Positions 8,696 through 16,872 of a DNA stretch of 53,368 bases are shown piece by piece. Position 1 is the first letter of the stretch; each line of letters opens with the position of its first letter. The stretch covers positions 1 through 53,368 of the forward strand of contig PMBV01000413.1 in the NCBI GenBank assembly GCA_003153055.1, written 5' to 3'. The notes beneath the pieces were generated by a model. That model searched no databases and had not been told where the DNA came from. It saw only the letters and a program-made list of their open reading frames with translations. This DNA is from Myxococcales bacterium. GTDB lineage: Bacteria; Myxococcota; Myxococcia; Myxococcales; Myxococcaceae. A program made the translations under genes and the position numbers.

Positions 8696-8711
8696 GGGAC
8701 ACGTGTGTCCC
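8696..8711. promoter_or_regulatory. Dyad just upstream of the EamA transporter
   Basis: GGGACACGTGTGTCCC has perfect 6-bp arms (GGGACA/TGTCCC) around CGTG and ends 11 bases before the ATG at 8723. It may be an operator or translational control hairpin that would cover the ribosome-binding region. Confidence 0.3.
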
Positions 8712-8722
8712 CGGAGCGCCTC

Positions 8723-9589
8723 ATGACTCGTTTCTCTCTCGGCCTCATCCTCGTCGCTGCCCTCATTCACGCCAGTTGGAATGTCCTCGCCAAGCGGGCC
8801 TCCGGTGGAGCCCCCTTCGTCTGGTTGTACGGCGTCGTCGCCGCCTCACTCTATGCCCCGGTCGCCGTGTGGCTCTTGGCTCGGGACGCCCACACTCTGA
8901 CGCTCACCTCCTGGGGGCTGGTCCTGGCGAGCGCGGCGCTCCACTTGTTGTACGCGTTGGCGCTCCAGCGTGGGTACCAGGTGGCGGACCTCACCGTCGT
9001 CTACCCAGTGGCGCGGGGCACCGGGCCCCTCCTCTCGACCGTGGGCGCCATCATTCTCTTGGGTGAGCCGGCCGCCCCGCTCGCGCTGCTCGGAGCCGCC
9101 TCCGTCATCGCCGGGGTCTTCCTCATCGCTGGAGGTCCGCGCATGCTGGAGCGCCGGGACCCAGGCGTCGGCCGGGGCATCCGCTACGGCGTGTTGACCG
9201 GCACCTTCATCGCCTCGTACACGGTGCTCGACGGGTACGCGGTGAAGACGGCGGGCATCGCTCCCCTGCTCCTCGATTACCTGGGGAACGTCCTTCGCTC
9301 GGTGTTGCTGGGCCCGGCGGTGCTCGCCAACCGCTCCGCTGTCCGCGAGCAGTGGCGTGCCAACTGGAAACTCGTCGTGGGGGTCGGCGCCCTCGCCCCG
9401 CTGTCCTACGTGCTCGTCCTGTGGGCCGTGCAGACGACACCCGTGAGCCACGTGGCGCCGGCCCGGGAGGTCTCGATGCTCATCGCGGCGCTCTTCGGTG
9501 CCAAGCTCCTCCGGGAGAAGGACGCGGCCGCGCGGATTCTCGGGGCTGTGCTCATCGCCCTGGGCGTCGCGGCCCTCGCGTTTGGCTGA
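8723..9589 (+). CDS. EamA/DMT-superfamily permease
   Basis: The 288-residue protein is almost entirely hydrophobic, with about ten predicted transmembrane helices in two repeats, as in EamA permeases. Diagnostic stretches are HASWNVLAKRASGG at the start, VYPVARGTGPLLSTVGAI in the first repeat and SHVAPAREVSMLIAALFGAKLLREK in the second. Members export metabolites or amino acids; the substrate cannot be told from sequence. ATG 8723 is taken because the upstream frame is not hydrophobic. It is followed after 45 bases by the regB-like gene, so co-transcription is possible. Confidence 0.85.
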   Translation: MTRFSLGLILVAALIHASWNVLAKRASGGAPFVWLYGVVAASLYAPVAVWLLARDAHTLTLTSWGLVLASAALHLLYALALQRGYQVADLTVVYPVARGTGPLLSTVGAIILLGEPAAPLALLGAASVIAGVFLIAGGPRMLERRDPGVGRGIRYGVLTGTFIASYTVLDGYAVKTAGIAPLLLDYLGNVLRSVLLGPAVLANRSAVREQWRANWKLVVGVGALAPLSYVLVLWAVQTTPVSHVAPAREVSMLIAALFGAKLLREKDAAARILGAVLIALGVAALAFG

Positions 9590-9634
9590 GGGCGCGCCGC
9601 CGACGGGTTCCGACCGTGTAGACTCTCGGCCCAG

Positions 9635-10900
9635 ATGGAGCCTCTTTCTCGCTCACACGCGCACGACGTCAACACGGCCTGGCTGGTTCGCCTGCGGTGG
9701 CTCGTTTGGGCCGGCCACGTGGTGCTGGCGCTGTGGGCGACGCAGCTCTTGTCCATTCGGCTCCCGGTGCCGTGGATCTCCGTCCTCATTGCCTTAGGCC
9801 TGGGCAGCAACCTCGCACTGTGGGCGTGGCTCCGTCGGGGCGGTCGCTCGAGTGCGACGCTGGTGCTCTCGGTGATGCTGACCGACACGGTGCTCCAGAC
9901 GGGCTACTTCTTCCTCACCGGCGGCCCCTTCAACCCCTTCACCACGCTGTACCTGGTCAACCTGGTGCTGGGCACGCTGGTGCTGAGCCGGGCCCAGCAG
10001 TGGGTTCAGCTCGCCGTCAGCTTCCTCGCCTTCGCCTCGCTGTTCTGGCTCGAGCGCCTGGCGCCCGACTCGCTCCGGCTCCCCAACCACCAAGAGATGA
10101 TGCGGCTCCACCTCGGGGGCATGCTGGTGGCCTTCGCCGTCGCCGCGGGCTTCATTGTCTATTTCATGCAGCGGGTGCACGCCGCCATGCGGGCGCGCGA
10201 CGCCGAGCTCGAATCGGCCCGGAAGCTCGCGGCGCTGACGACCCTGGCGGCCGGCGCGGCCCATGAGCTCGCCACGCCCCTCGGCACCATCGCCGTCGTC
10301 TCGAAGGAGCTGGAGCGCGCCCTGGGCCGGCTCCCGGCACCCGCGGCGTGCCTCGACGACGTCAAGCTGGTGCGCGAACAGGTCGCCAGGTGCCGCGGCA
10401 TTCTCCAGAGTATGTCCGGCGCGTCTGGCGAGCTGGCTGGGGAGGCGATGGTGCGCTTCCCAGTCTCGGCCTGGCTCTCCGATGCCGTCGGCGGACTGGC
10501 CGAGCGCGACCGAGTGGTGCTCGAACCCACCACTGACGAGGTGCGGGGCCCACGGGCGGCGCTCACGCAGGCGCTCAAGAACCTGGTCAAAAATGGGCTC
10601 GATGCCACCGCGGCGCCGCGTGGCGTGAAGGTGCGCTGCGACCGGGTGCTGGGCTCGGTGGTGGTCGAAGTCATCGACGAGGGGCGCGGTATCCCCGCTC
10701 AGGTGCTGGCGCGCATCGGCGAGCCATTCTTCACCACGCGCGAACCAGGCCGAGGCATGGGGCTCGGGGTGTTCCTCGCGCGGACCCTGGCGGAGCAGCT
10801 CGGCGGTACGCTGGCCTTCGAGTCCGAGGAGGGCCGCGGCACCACCGTGCGCTTGGTGCTCCCCAGCGTTGCACTGCCCCTCGGGAGCCCTCATGATTGA
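9635..10900 (+). CDS. regB: RegB/PrrB-type redox sensor histidine kinase
   Basis: The 421-residue protein has about six membrane helices (residues 20-180), then a dimerisation/phosphotransfer domain and an ATPase domain. GGPFNPF (96-102) is the RegB quinone-binding heptapeptide. The H box is GAAHELATPLGTI with His 210, and Cys 253 in REQVARCRGIL sits where RegB carries its redox-active cysteine. ATP-lid motifs NLVKNGLDA, DEGRGIP and GMGLGVFLA are intact. RegB kinases sense the quinone pool or oxygen and phosphorylate RegA. The stop overlaps the response regulator start by eight bases, so the two are an operon. Confidence 0.85.
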   Translation: MEPLSRSHAHDVNTAWLVRLRWLVWAGHVVLALWATQLLSIRLPVPWISVLIALGLGSNLALWAWLRRGGRSSATLVLSVMLTDTVLQTGYFFLTGGPFNPFTTLYLVNLVLGTLVLSRAQQWVQLAVSFLAFASLFWLERLAPDSLRLPNHQEMMRLHLGGMLVAFAVAAGFIVYFMQRVHAAMRARDAELESARKLAALTTLAAGAAHELATPLGTIAVVSKELERALGRLPAPAACLDDVKLVREQVARCRGILQSMSGASGELAGEAMVRFPVSAWLSDAVGGLAERDRVVLEPTTDEVRGPRAALTQALKNLVKNGLDATAAPRGVKVRCDRVLGSVVVEVIDEGRGIPAQVLARIGEPFFTTREPGRGMGLGVFLARTLAEQLGGTLAFESEEGRGTTVRLVLPSVALPLGSPHD

Positions 10901-11462
10901 TGGAATGCCCAGCCCCGCTCACGATGGAATGAAGACGTCGGCGCCGACCCTGCTGGTGGTGGATGACGACGAGGTCTTCCGCGAGCGGCTCGCCCGGGCG
11001 TTGACGGAGCGAGGCTACGCGGTGACGACGGCTGGGTCGGCTGATGAGGCGATGGCCAAGGTCGATGAAGCGCCGGAGTTCGCCGTGCTGGATCTGCGAA
11101 TGCCGGGGCGCTCTGGGCTCGAGCTGCTCAAGGTGCTCAAGGAGAAGGACCCAGCCACCATCGTGCTGATGCTGACCGGGTACGGCTCGATTCCCACCGC
11201 GGTGGAGGCGACCAAGATGGGCGCCGTGGGGTACCTGAGCAAGCCGGCCGACGCCGACGACGTGATGCGGGCGTTGAATGGAATCTCGACCGAGGGCCGG
11301 AGCGACCCCGAAGACACGACGACGCTCGCTCGCGCCGAGTGGGAATACATCCACCGGGTGTTGTCAGACGCGGGTGACAACATCTCCGAGGCCGCTCGAC
11401 GGCTCGGCATTCACCGGCGCTCGCTCCAGCGGAAGCTGCAGAAATACCCTCCGCAGCGGTAG
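10893..11462 (+). CDS. regA: RegA/PrrA/ActR-type response regulator
   Basis: The 189-residue protein has a receiver domain (about 19-130) with the acidic pocket VVDDDE, phospho-acceptor Asp 67 in VLDLRMPG and a TKP-equivalent SKPAD. A short linker leads to a Fis-type helix-turn-helix, ISEAARRLGIHRRSLQRKL, which is nearly the RegA signature. It binds DNA when phosphorylated by the adjacent kinase and in other bacteria controls redox, respiration and carbon genes. ATG 10893 follows GGGAG and overlaps regB; later in-frame ATGs at 10905 and 10929 are possible. Confidence 0.88.
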   Translation: MIDGMPSPAHDGMKTSAPTLLVVDDDEVFRERLARALTERGYAVTTAGSADEAMAKVDEAPEFAVLDLRMPGRSGLELLKVLKEKDPATIVLMLTGYGSIPTAVEATKMGAVGYLSKPADADDVMRALNGISTEGRSDPEDTTTLARAEWEYIHRVLSDAGDNISEAARRLGIHRRSLQRKLQKYPPQR

Positions 11463-11512
11463 CGCTGGCGTCCGTTGAACCGGCCTTCCAGCGCGTGCTA
11501 CACGAAGCACCC

Positions 11513-12070
11513 ATGTCATGGCTCTCCAGCCTCTTTGGCAGTTCGAAGCCCACGAGCGAAGTTGCTCAGCCCGCCGACGACCAGGTCATACAGCAGTGGG
11601 CCGTTGAGCTGGGCGAGCTCGTCCAGAAGACGGCCCGGGCCCAGGCCAAGCTGGCAGTGAAGCTGGACGACGTCGCCGCGCGCGTGGAGGGCGGCTTCGC
11701 CAACCTCGAGGCCCAGAGGAAGACCTCCGAGCCCGTCTCCGCCGAGGAAGTCGACTGGGAGGAGCTGCTCGACGCCTTGGACCTCTTGGAGGCCGCCCTC
11801 GCCTCGGCCGAGGTCGTCGCCAGCCCGGCCCTTGGCGATGGGCTGCGTGGCGTGCTCCGGCGATTGGAGCGAGTGCTCTCGTCGCACTCTCTGACGCGCC
11901 TCAAACCCCGCGGAGAGCTCCCCGACGGCCGGCTGTTCCGGGTCGTGGGGACGCACCCCGAGCCGGAGCTCCCAGAGGGGGTCGTCTCTCGCGTGGTCCG
12001 CGCGGCCGTCATGCGCGGCGAGCAGCTCGTCCGCGAGGGTGAAGTCCTCACCAACCGGAGGTCCGCGTGA
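11513..12070 (+). CDS. GrpE-like nucleotide exchange factor of a variant Hsp70 system
   Basis: The 185-residue protein has an N-terminal helical stretch (about 20-125) and a C-terminal segment, GRLFRVVGTHPEPELPEGVV followed by a short strand and an EGEVL turn, that matches the beta-domain of GrpE. GrpE releases ADP from Hsp70 so that ATP can rebind. The N-terminal charged coil typical of GrpE is partly replaced by an Ala/Val/Glu-rich helix. Its GTGA overlap with the DnaK-like gene shows tight coupling. Assignment rests on the C-terminus and the neighbour. Confidence 0.7.
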   Translation: MSWLSSLFGSSKPTSEVAQPADDQVIQQWAVELGELVQKTARAQAKLAVKLDDVAARVEGGFANLEAQRKTSEPVSAEEVDWEELLDALDLLEAALASAEVVASPALGDGLRGVLRRLERVLSSHSLTRLKPRGELPDGRLFRVVGTHPEPELPEGVVSRVVRAAVMRGEQLVREGEVLTNRRSA

Positions 12071-13737
12071 GCGCCCCATTCGGCATCGATCTCGGCACGA
12101 CCAACTCGGTCATCTCCCGGCTGGTCGACGGCCGTCCGGTGCCCATCGCCATCGCCGGCGACCCCATTGTTCCGTCGGTGGTGCTCTTCGCCGGGGACCG
12201 CGTCGTGGTGGGCCGGGAGGCTCGCAATCTCGAGCTCGAGCACCCCGAGCAGACCATCCGCTCGGTGAAGCGGAAGATGGGCCAGGACTTCACCTACGAA
12301 ATCAACGGCGCCCGCCGCACGCCCGAGGAGGTCTCGGCTGAGATACTCCGGGCTCTCAAGGAGGGTGCCGCGGCGACGACCGGCGTACCGGTGCAAGATG
12401 TCGTCATCACCGTTCCAGCCTACTTCGACGACGCCCAGCGGCGGGCCACTCTCAAAGCGGGGGAGCTGGCCGGGCTCAACGTCCTCCGGCTCCTCAACGA
12501 GCCCACCAGCGCCTCCTTGGTGTACGAGAAGGTCGACCGGGCGCGGGCCACGGGCGAACCGGAGCTCATTCTCATCTACGACCTCGGCGGAGGCACCTTC
12601 GACGTGTCGGTGCTCGAGTGTTTCGAGGGCGTGCGCGAGGTGCGGGCCACCACCGGCAACTCAGCGCTCGGCGGCGACGACTTCGATGAGCTCTTGGTGC
12701 GGCACTTCGTCGATTCTCTCAAGGGACGACAGGGGGTCAACCCCAGCGACGACCCCCGCGCGATGGCCCGACTCCGCCGGGTTGCCGAGTCCACGAAAAT
12801 CGCCCTCTCCACGGCGACCTCGGTGGAGGTGCGCGAGGAGTTCCTCACCAAACACCAAGGCAAGCCCATTCACCTCGAGCTCGAGGTCACCCGGCGGGAG
12901 CTCGAGGCGATGATCGCCCCCCTCGTCGACAGCACCTTGGCGCTCGTTCGCCAGGCCGTCGCTGACGCGAAGCTGGGAGACCAGCGGCTTTCTCACATTT
13001 GCTTGGTGGGCGGCTCGACCCGCATCCCCCTCGTCCGCGCCCACCTCGAGGCGGAGCTGGGGGTCGACGTGCGCGACGAGGTCGACGTGGATCTCGCCGT
13101 CGGGCTGGGGGCCGCGATTCAAGCGGGCATTCTCCTGGGGGCACCGGTCGAACGGATCCTCGTCGATGTCGCCTCCCACAGCCTGGGGCTCAAGGCGTTC
13201 GGCCAGGAGGACGAGTTCCGCGACGAGGTGGACACGTTCGTCCGGCTCATCCCCCGGAACACCGCGCTCCCGGCGCTGAGAGCCGAAGAATTCTACACCA
13301 TCGTGGACCAGCAGGAGCGCATCAGCGTCGAGGTCTACCAGGGTGAATCCAGCCGGACCTCGGAGAACACCCGGGTCGGCGCCTTCGACTACCCGCTCAA
13401 GCCGTGCCCGGCCCACACTCCGGTGAAGGTGCAGTTCGAGTACGACCTCAACGGCGTGGTGAAGGTGAGCGTCACTCAGCGCGGGGCCGAGGAGAAGACG
13501 GTCGCCCTCTCGGTGGCCGACGCCTCGGCGGCTCCCAGCTCCGCCACTCTCGGGCCCGCGGCGCGACTTGGAAGCGCGGTGGAGCGAAAGGGTCGCCGGT
13601 TGCTCGAATCTCTCGGTGGGGCCGAGAAGGCCCGCCTGGAGGCACTCCTCACCAGGCTCGAGGGCGCCTCCGACGCGCAGCGCGAAGCGTTCGAAGACGA
13701 GCTCCTCGACTTCTTCCTTGACGTCGAGGCCGACTGA
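12067..13737 (+). CDS. Short DnaK-like Hsp70 chaperone
   Basis: The 556-residue protein keeps the Hsp70 ATPase motifs: FGIDLGTTNSVIS (phosphate 1), YDLGGGTFDVSVL (phosphate 2) and CLVGGSTRIPLV (adenosine), plus RRATLKAGELAG, NEPTSASLVYE and LGGDDFDELL. A substrate-binding beta-domain follows (about 400-480, with ERISVEVYQGESS). The lid after it is much shorter than in DnaK (usually about 610-640 residues in all), and there is no EEVD-like end. GTG 12067 overlaps the grpE-like stop. It probably works as a dedicated chaperone with the two flanking cofactors and the following helical protein rather than as the housekeeping DnaK. Confidence 0.9.
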   Translation: MSAPFGIDLGTTNSVISRLVDGRPVPIAIAGDPIVPSVVLFAGDRVVVGREARNLELEHPEQTIRSVKRKMGQDFTYEINGARRTPEEVSAEILRALKEGAAATTGVPVQDVVITVPAYFDDAQRRATLKAGELAGLNVLRLLNEPTSASLVYEKVDRARATGEPELILIYDLGGGTFDVSVLECFEGVREVRATTGNSALGGDDFDELLVRHFVDSLKGRQGVNPSDDPRAMARLRRVAESTKIALSTATSVEVREEFLTKHQGKPIHLELEVTRRELEAMIAPLVDSTLALVRQAVADAKLGDQRLSHICLVGGSTRIPLVRAHLEAELGVDVRDEVDVDLAVGLGAAIQAGILLGAPVERILVDVASHSLGLKAFGQEDEFRDEVDTFVRLIPRNTALPALRAEEFYTIVDQQERISVEVYQGESSRTSENTRVGAFDYPLKPCPAHTPVKVQFEYDLNGVVKVSVTQRGAEEKTVALSVADASAAPSSATLGPAARLGSAVERKGRRLLESLGGAEKARLEALLTRLEGASDAQREAFEDELLDFFLDVEAD

Positions 13738-13739
13738 CC

Positions 13740-15608
13740 ATGGGCGCCGAGGACGTCCTCAAGGGGCTCCGACGCAACGACGCCGAGGTGGCCGTGGCCG
13801 CGCTGCTCAAGCTCCCTCCCGAGGGCAGAGCACCTTTCGCTGAGCCGGTCGGCGCCCTGTTCCGCGCGTCCGTCGTCGAGGCCCATGCTCGCGGTGACTG
13901 GAGCCGGCTCGGCTTCTGGGTCGCCCGGGCGGCGAAGGAGGAGTCACTCGCTGGGCCCCCGAGCTCCGATGACGCTGTGAGGTGCTGGTGGGCGTTGTTG
14001 TGGGGCGCGGTGCGAACCAAAGACTTCCCTCGCGCCGAGCTCGCGTGGCAGCGGGTCGAGCCGTTGGCGCGGTCGCGGGCCCCGGCGCTGGCCGAACCAA
14101 TGCGGGCCTTCGTCGAGAGCCAGGGCCAGAAGGTCTCTCCGGTCGTCGGCGTGCCCAGTCCGAGCGTGGATCCGCGTCTGGGCTACGAGGCGAAGACCGT
14201 CAAGCGCGCCCTCCCGCCCCTGCCCACCAGCCTCGAGGGGGTCGAGCCGGCCGTCCTCGCCCTGTGCGCGCTCCAGGGCTGGGGCGTATTCGCTGACACC
14301 ATCGAGTCGTGGGCCAAGAAGGTCGCCCCAGCGCTCGCCGCGCCCCTCAAGGTCCTCGGCGTACGGCTGGCCATCAGGGAGCTGCTCCTCCGCGCGCGAG
14401 TCCAAGGCGCCATCGAGGCACCGGCGGTGCTCATCGGCCGACTCCTCCGAGAGGGTGTGGTTCCTCCCGAGCTCGGCGCCGACGTTCTCAACGCGTTTCG
14501 GCTGGTGAGCTCCAGCCTCCCCAAAGGCCCCTTTTCCACCGAGGCGGCGGCCAGGGCCTACTGCCTGCTCGGCTCGGCGGCGGCGGCATACGCCGAGAAC
14601 GTGACGCTCGTCGCCCGCTCATTCGGGGGCCGCCTGTTCACGCCCGCGGCCGCCAGCTCGGGCCTCCGCCTGGCCGAGGAGCTCTCGCGAGCGGGCGCAG
14701 GGCTGGAGCCTTCCGTCCAACTCCACGTCGCCTTCAAGGGCCTCCAGCTGTGGCGCCTCACTCAGGTGGAGGAGGTGCCTCCGCTGGCGCCGGAGTGGCT
14801 CGCGCGAGCGTTCGAACGGGTGGCGGCCGAGCGGACCGCGCTCACCGCTCACCTCAACGGTGCCTCCCCCAAGGAGCTGCTCGAGGATCTCCGGGTTCTC
14901 GGAGAGACGCTCCCGACATCCACCGTCGAGACGTGCTTCGAGGCGGCATGGGACGGGGCATCGGAGGCGGCGCGGAAGGCGCTTGCCCTGCTGATGCATC
15001 TGCTGATGGAGCGGGTCAGCGACGGCGCCGCCTTTCAGGACGCCAAGCGGAGAGTAGCGAAGGCGCAAGGCGAAGAGGAGGTCGAGGCCATCATCGACGA
15101 GCTGTTCGGCGGGACGCCCCCGCCAATGAGCCCGGCCGGGGTGCGACTCGTTCAGCGGCATGCGGCCACGCTCGCGTCCGTCGACGCAGACTTCCTGCTC
15201 CTCGCCCTCGAGGGGACTCGCTCGGCTCGCGAGGCGAGGGCGATGCTCGAGCGCTTCATCGACGGGAAGGGCTCGGTGGCCATGCTCGAGGCTGCCAGCG
15301 TCGCGGCCAACGCCGACTGGGGAGCGCTGTCCTTGGAGCTCGAGGACCGCGCAATCGCCACCTGCAAGGGGGACACGCGCGCCTTGGCCGAGGCGTTCCA
15401 CGCCGCCCAGATGCTCGGGGCCCCCAAAACGACGCTGCGCCGCGTCGGTCGGCCGCTGCTCACCGCGTTCGCCCAGAGCCCGAGCGACGCGCCGACGGTG
15501 AAGCGGGCCGTTCAGTTCGCCAAGAAGGCAGGCGCTCGGTTGACGAAGAAGCGGGCGCCCAAGGGCAAGAAGGCAGCCAAGTCTGAGGAGCCGGAGATTC
15601 CATTCTGA
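13740..15608 (+). CDS. 622-aa helical-repeat protein in the Hsp70 operon, SSB-tip-like tail
   Basis: No named family is recognised. The protein is Ala/Leu/Arg-rich and looks all-helical, with repeated amphipathic helices that suggest a HEAT- or TPR-like solenoid. A variable linker occurs at about 125-165. The C-terminal 35 residues are a Lys-rich basic segment followed by SEEPEIPF at the stop codon. That end resembles the acidic IPF tip of bacterial single-stranded-DNA-binding protein. It begins two bases after the DnaK-like stop and ends 14 bases before the J-like gene, so it is an integral operon member. An adaptor or client-binding role is inferred. Confidence 0.75.
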   Translation: MGAEDVLKGLRRNDAEVAVAALLKLPPEGRAPFAEPVGALFRASVVEAHARGDWSRLGFWVARAAKEESLAGPPSSDDAVRCWWALLWGAVRTKDFPRAELAWQRVEPLARSRAPALAEPMRAFVESQGQKVSPVVGVPSPSVDPRLGYEAKTVKRALPPLPTSLEGVEPAVLALCALQGWGVFADTIESWAKKVAPALAAPLKVLGVRLAIRELLLRARVQGAIEAPAVLIGRLLREGVVPPELGADVLNAFRLVSSSLPKGPFSTEAAARAYCLLGSAAAAYAENVTLVARSFGGRLFTPAAASSGLRLAEELSRAGAGLEPSVQLHVAFKGLQLWRLTQVEEVPPLAPEWLARAFERVAAERTALTAHLNGASPKELLEDLRVLGETLPTSTVETCFEAAWDGASEAARKALALLMHLLMERVSDGAAFQDAKRRVAKAQGEEEVEAIIDELFGGTPPPMSPAGVRLVQRHAATLASVDADFLLLALEGTRSAREARAMLERFIDGKGSVAMLEAASVAANADWGALSLELEDRAIATCKGDTRALAEAFHAAQMLGAPKTTLRRVGRPLLTAFAQSPSDAPTVKRAVQFAKKAGARLTKKRAPKGKKAAKSEEPEIPF

Positions 15609-15622
15609 CCGGGAGCAACGAA

Positions 15623-16003
15623 GTGGAAGACGCCCTCGAAGCTCTGGAGCTTGCCCCGACCCTCGACCGAGGCGCCCTCAAACGGGCGTACTTTGCCGCG
15701 CTGGCGAAGCACCCGCCGCACTCCGATGCCGAGGGCTTCCGCAGGGTGCGCGCTGCGTATGAGGCGCTCCTGGCACCGGGAGGTCTCGAGCGGGCCTTCG
15801 CCGCCGCGCCGCCGGAGGTCGAGAGCCTGCTCGCCGAGTACCGGGCGCGTTTCGACGAAGCCCTGGCCCGTGCCGCGGAGACCGCTCAGGCCGGGGCCGA
15901 TGACGCCGAGAGGCTCAAAGACTTCGTCGAGCGGCTCTCTCGGCTCGACTGGCGTGATGCAGTGGCCAGCGCCGGCCCTTCCGCTTCGCTGTCCAGAGGG
16001 TGA
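15623..16003 (+). CDS. J-domain-like co-chaperone with degenerate HPD
   Basis: The 126-residue protein starts at GTG 15623. Residues 1-50 look like a J domain: helix I EDALEALELAP, helix II LKRAYFAALAKHP and helix III GFRRVRAAYEALL. The invariant HPD tripeptide is replaced by HPP (residues 30-32), followed by HSD. HPP-type loops occur in some atypical bacterial J proteins; whether they stimulate Hsp70 ATPase is unclear. The rest (55-126) is a helical extension. It closes the Hsp70 operon and its end faces the cytochrome gene with a seven-base gap. Confidence 0.65.
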   Translation: MEDALEALELAPTLDRGALKRAYFAALAKHPPHSDAEGFRRVRAAYEALLAPGGLERAFAAAPPEVESLLAEYRARFDEALARAAETAQAGADDAERLKDFVERLSRLDWRDAVASAGPSASLSRG

Positions 16004-16010
16004 GCCAACC

Positions 16011-16685
16011 TCAGGGGCCCACGGGAAGCCGCGACGCGTAATCGCACACGGCTATGAGCTCCTCGGGGCCGTACGCCGCGAGCGAGCGCACCATCTCGGG
16101 GTTGGCGTTTCGGCGCCGCCCGTTGCTCGTGTCGACCACCTGCCGGAGCATGTATTTGTAGTGCTGCCCGGCGACTTGGGGGAAGAATTTCGCCGAGTCA
16201 CCCTGGCCCGCCGCGCCATGACAGACACCACAGTCCTTCTCATAGAGCGCCTTCCCTCGAGTCAGGTTGGTGCCCGGGCCCCGGCCGTTCTCTCGCGGAA
16301 CGGGGAGCGAGGCGACGTAGGCTGAGACGTCCGCCAGCTCCTGTGGGTCGGTGAGGGTCGCGGCGAAGCGGAACATGAAGGGGTTGTCTCGCAGCCCCAC
16401 CCGAATGTCGGCGAGCTGTTTCATGAGGAACGCGGCGTGCTGTCCGGCCAGCCGGGGGTACGTGCCGTCGGCGGTTCCCTCGGCCTGGTGCAGGTGACAG
16501 GCGGTGCAGACCTCGAAGCTGTCGGCACCCCGCCGGAGGTCGCCCTTCTTCTTCAACGCCACCACGAGCTCGGCTTCCTGGGTGTTCCACTTGTAGCCCG
16601 ACGACTCGATGCCCTTGACATGGGGGGCCTTGGGGCCCGCGGCGGTGGAGAGACTGAGGAGCGTGGTGAGCAGTACCCTGTTCAT
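16011..16685 (-). CDS. Di-heme c-type cytochrome (c4-like)
   Basis: The 224-residue protein has a signal peptide (about 1-16) and two heme-binding CXXCH motifs: CTACH at 60-64 and CGVCH at 152-156. Between them a Met-containing region (NPFMFRFAATLTDP) can supply the axial ligand of the first heme, and NPEMV does so near the end for the second. The arrangement fits the c4 family: two similar monoheme domains joined in one chain, soluble or membrane-attached in the periplasm, moving electrons to a terminal oxidase. It is transcribed toward the Hsp70 operon and diverges from the helicase gene. Confidence 0.85.
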   Translation of the reverse strand: MNRVLLTTLLSLSTAAGPKAPHVKGIESSGYKWNTQEAELVVALKKKGDLRRGADSFEVCTACHLHQAEGTADGTYPRLAGQHAAFLMKQLADIRVGLRDNPFMFRFAATLTDPQELADVSAYVASLPVPRENGRGPGTNLTRGKALYEKDCGVCHGAAGQGDSAKFFPQVAGQHYKYMLRQVVDTSNGRRRNANPEMVRSLAAYGPEELIAVCDYASRLPVGP

Positions 16686-16872
16686 GGCGTCGATTCCTCG
16701 GTGGCGTTTTCAGCAGGAACCGTGCCTGTCTTCCTGGGGAAATTGACGTCGAATTCCAGGTGCTTCGGGGGGATTTGGGGTGTGCGGTTCGCTCGAGGAG
16801 TCGAATTGGACTCTCGACGCCCGAACGGGTAGCGGGGCGTGACATTCGGGCCGTTTCCGGTAAAGGCAACGA

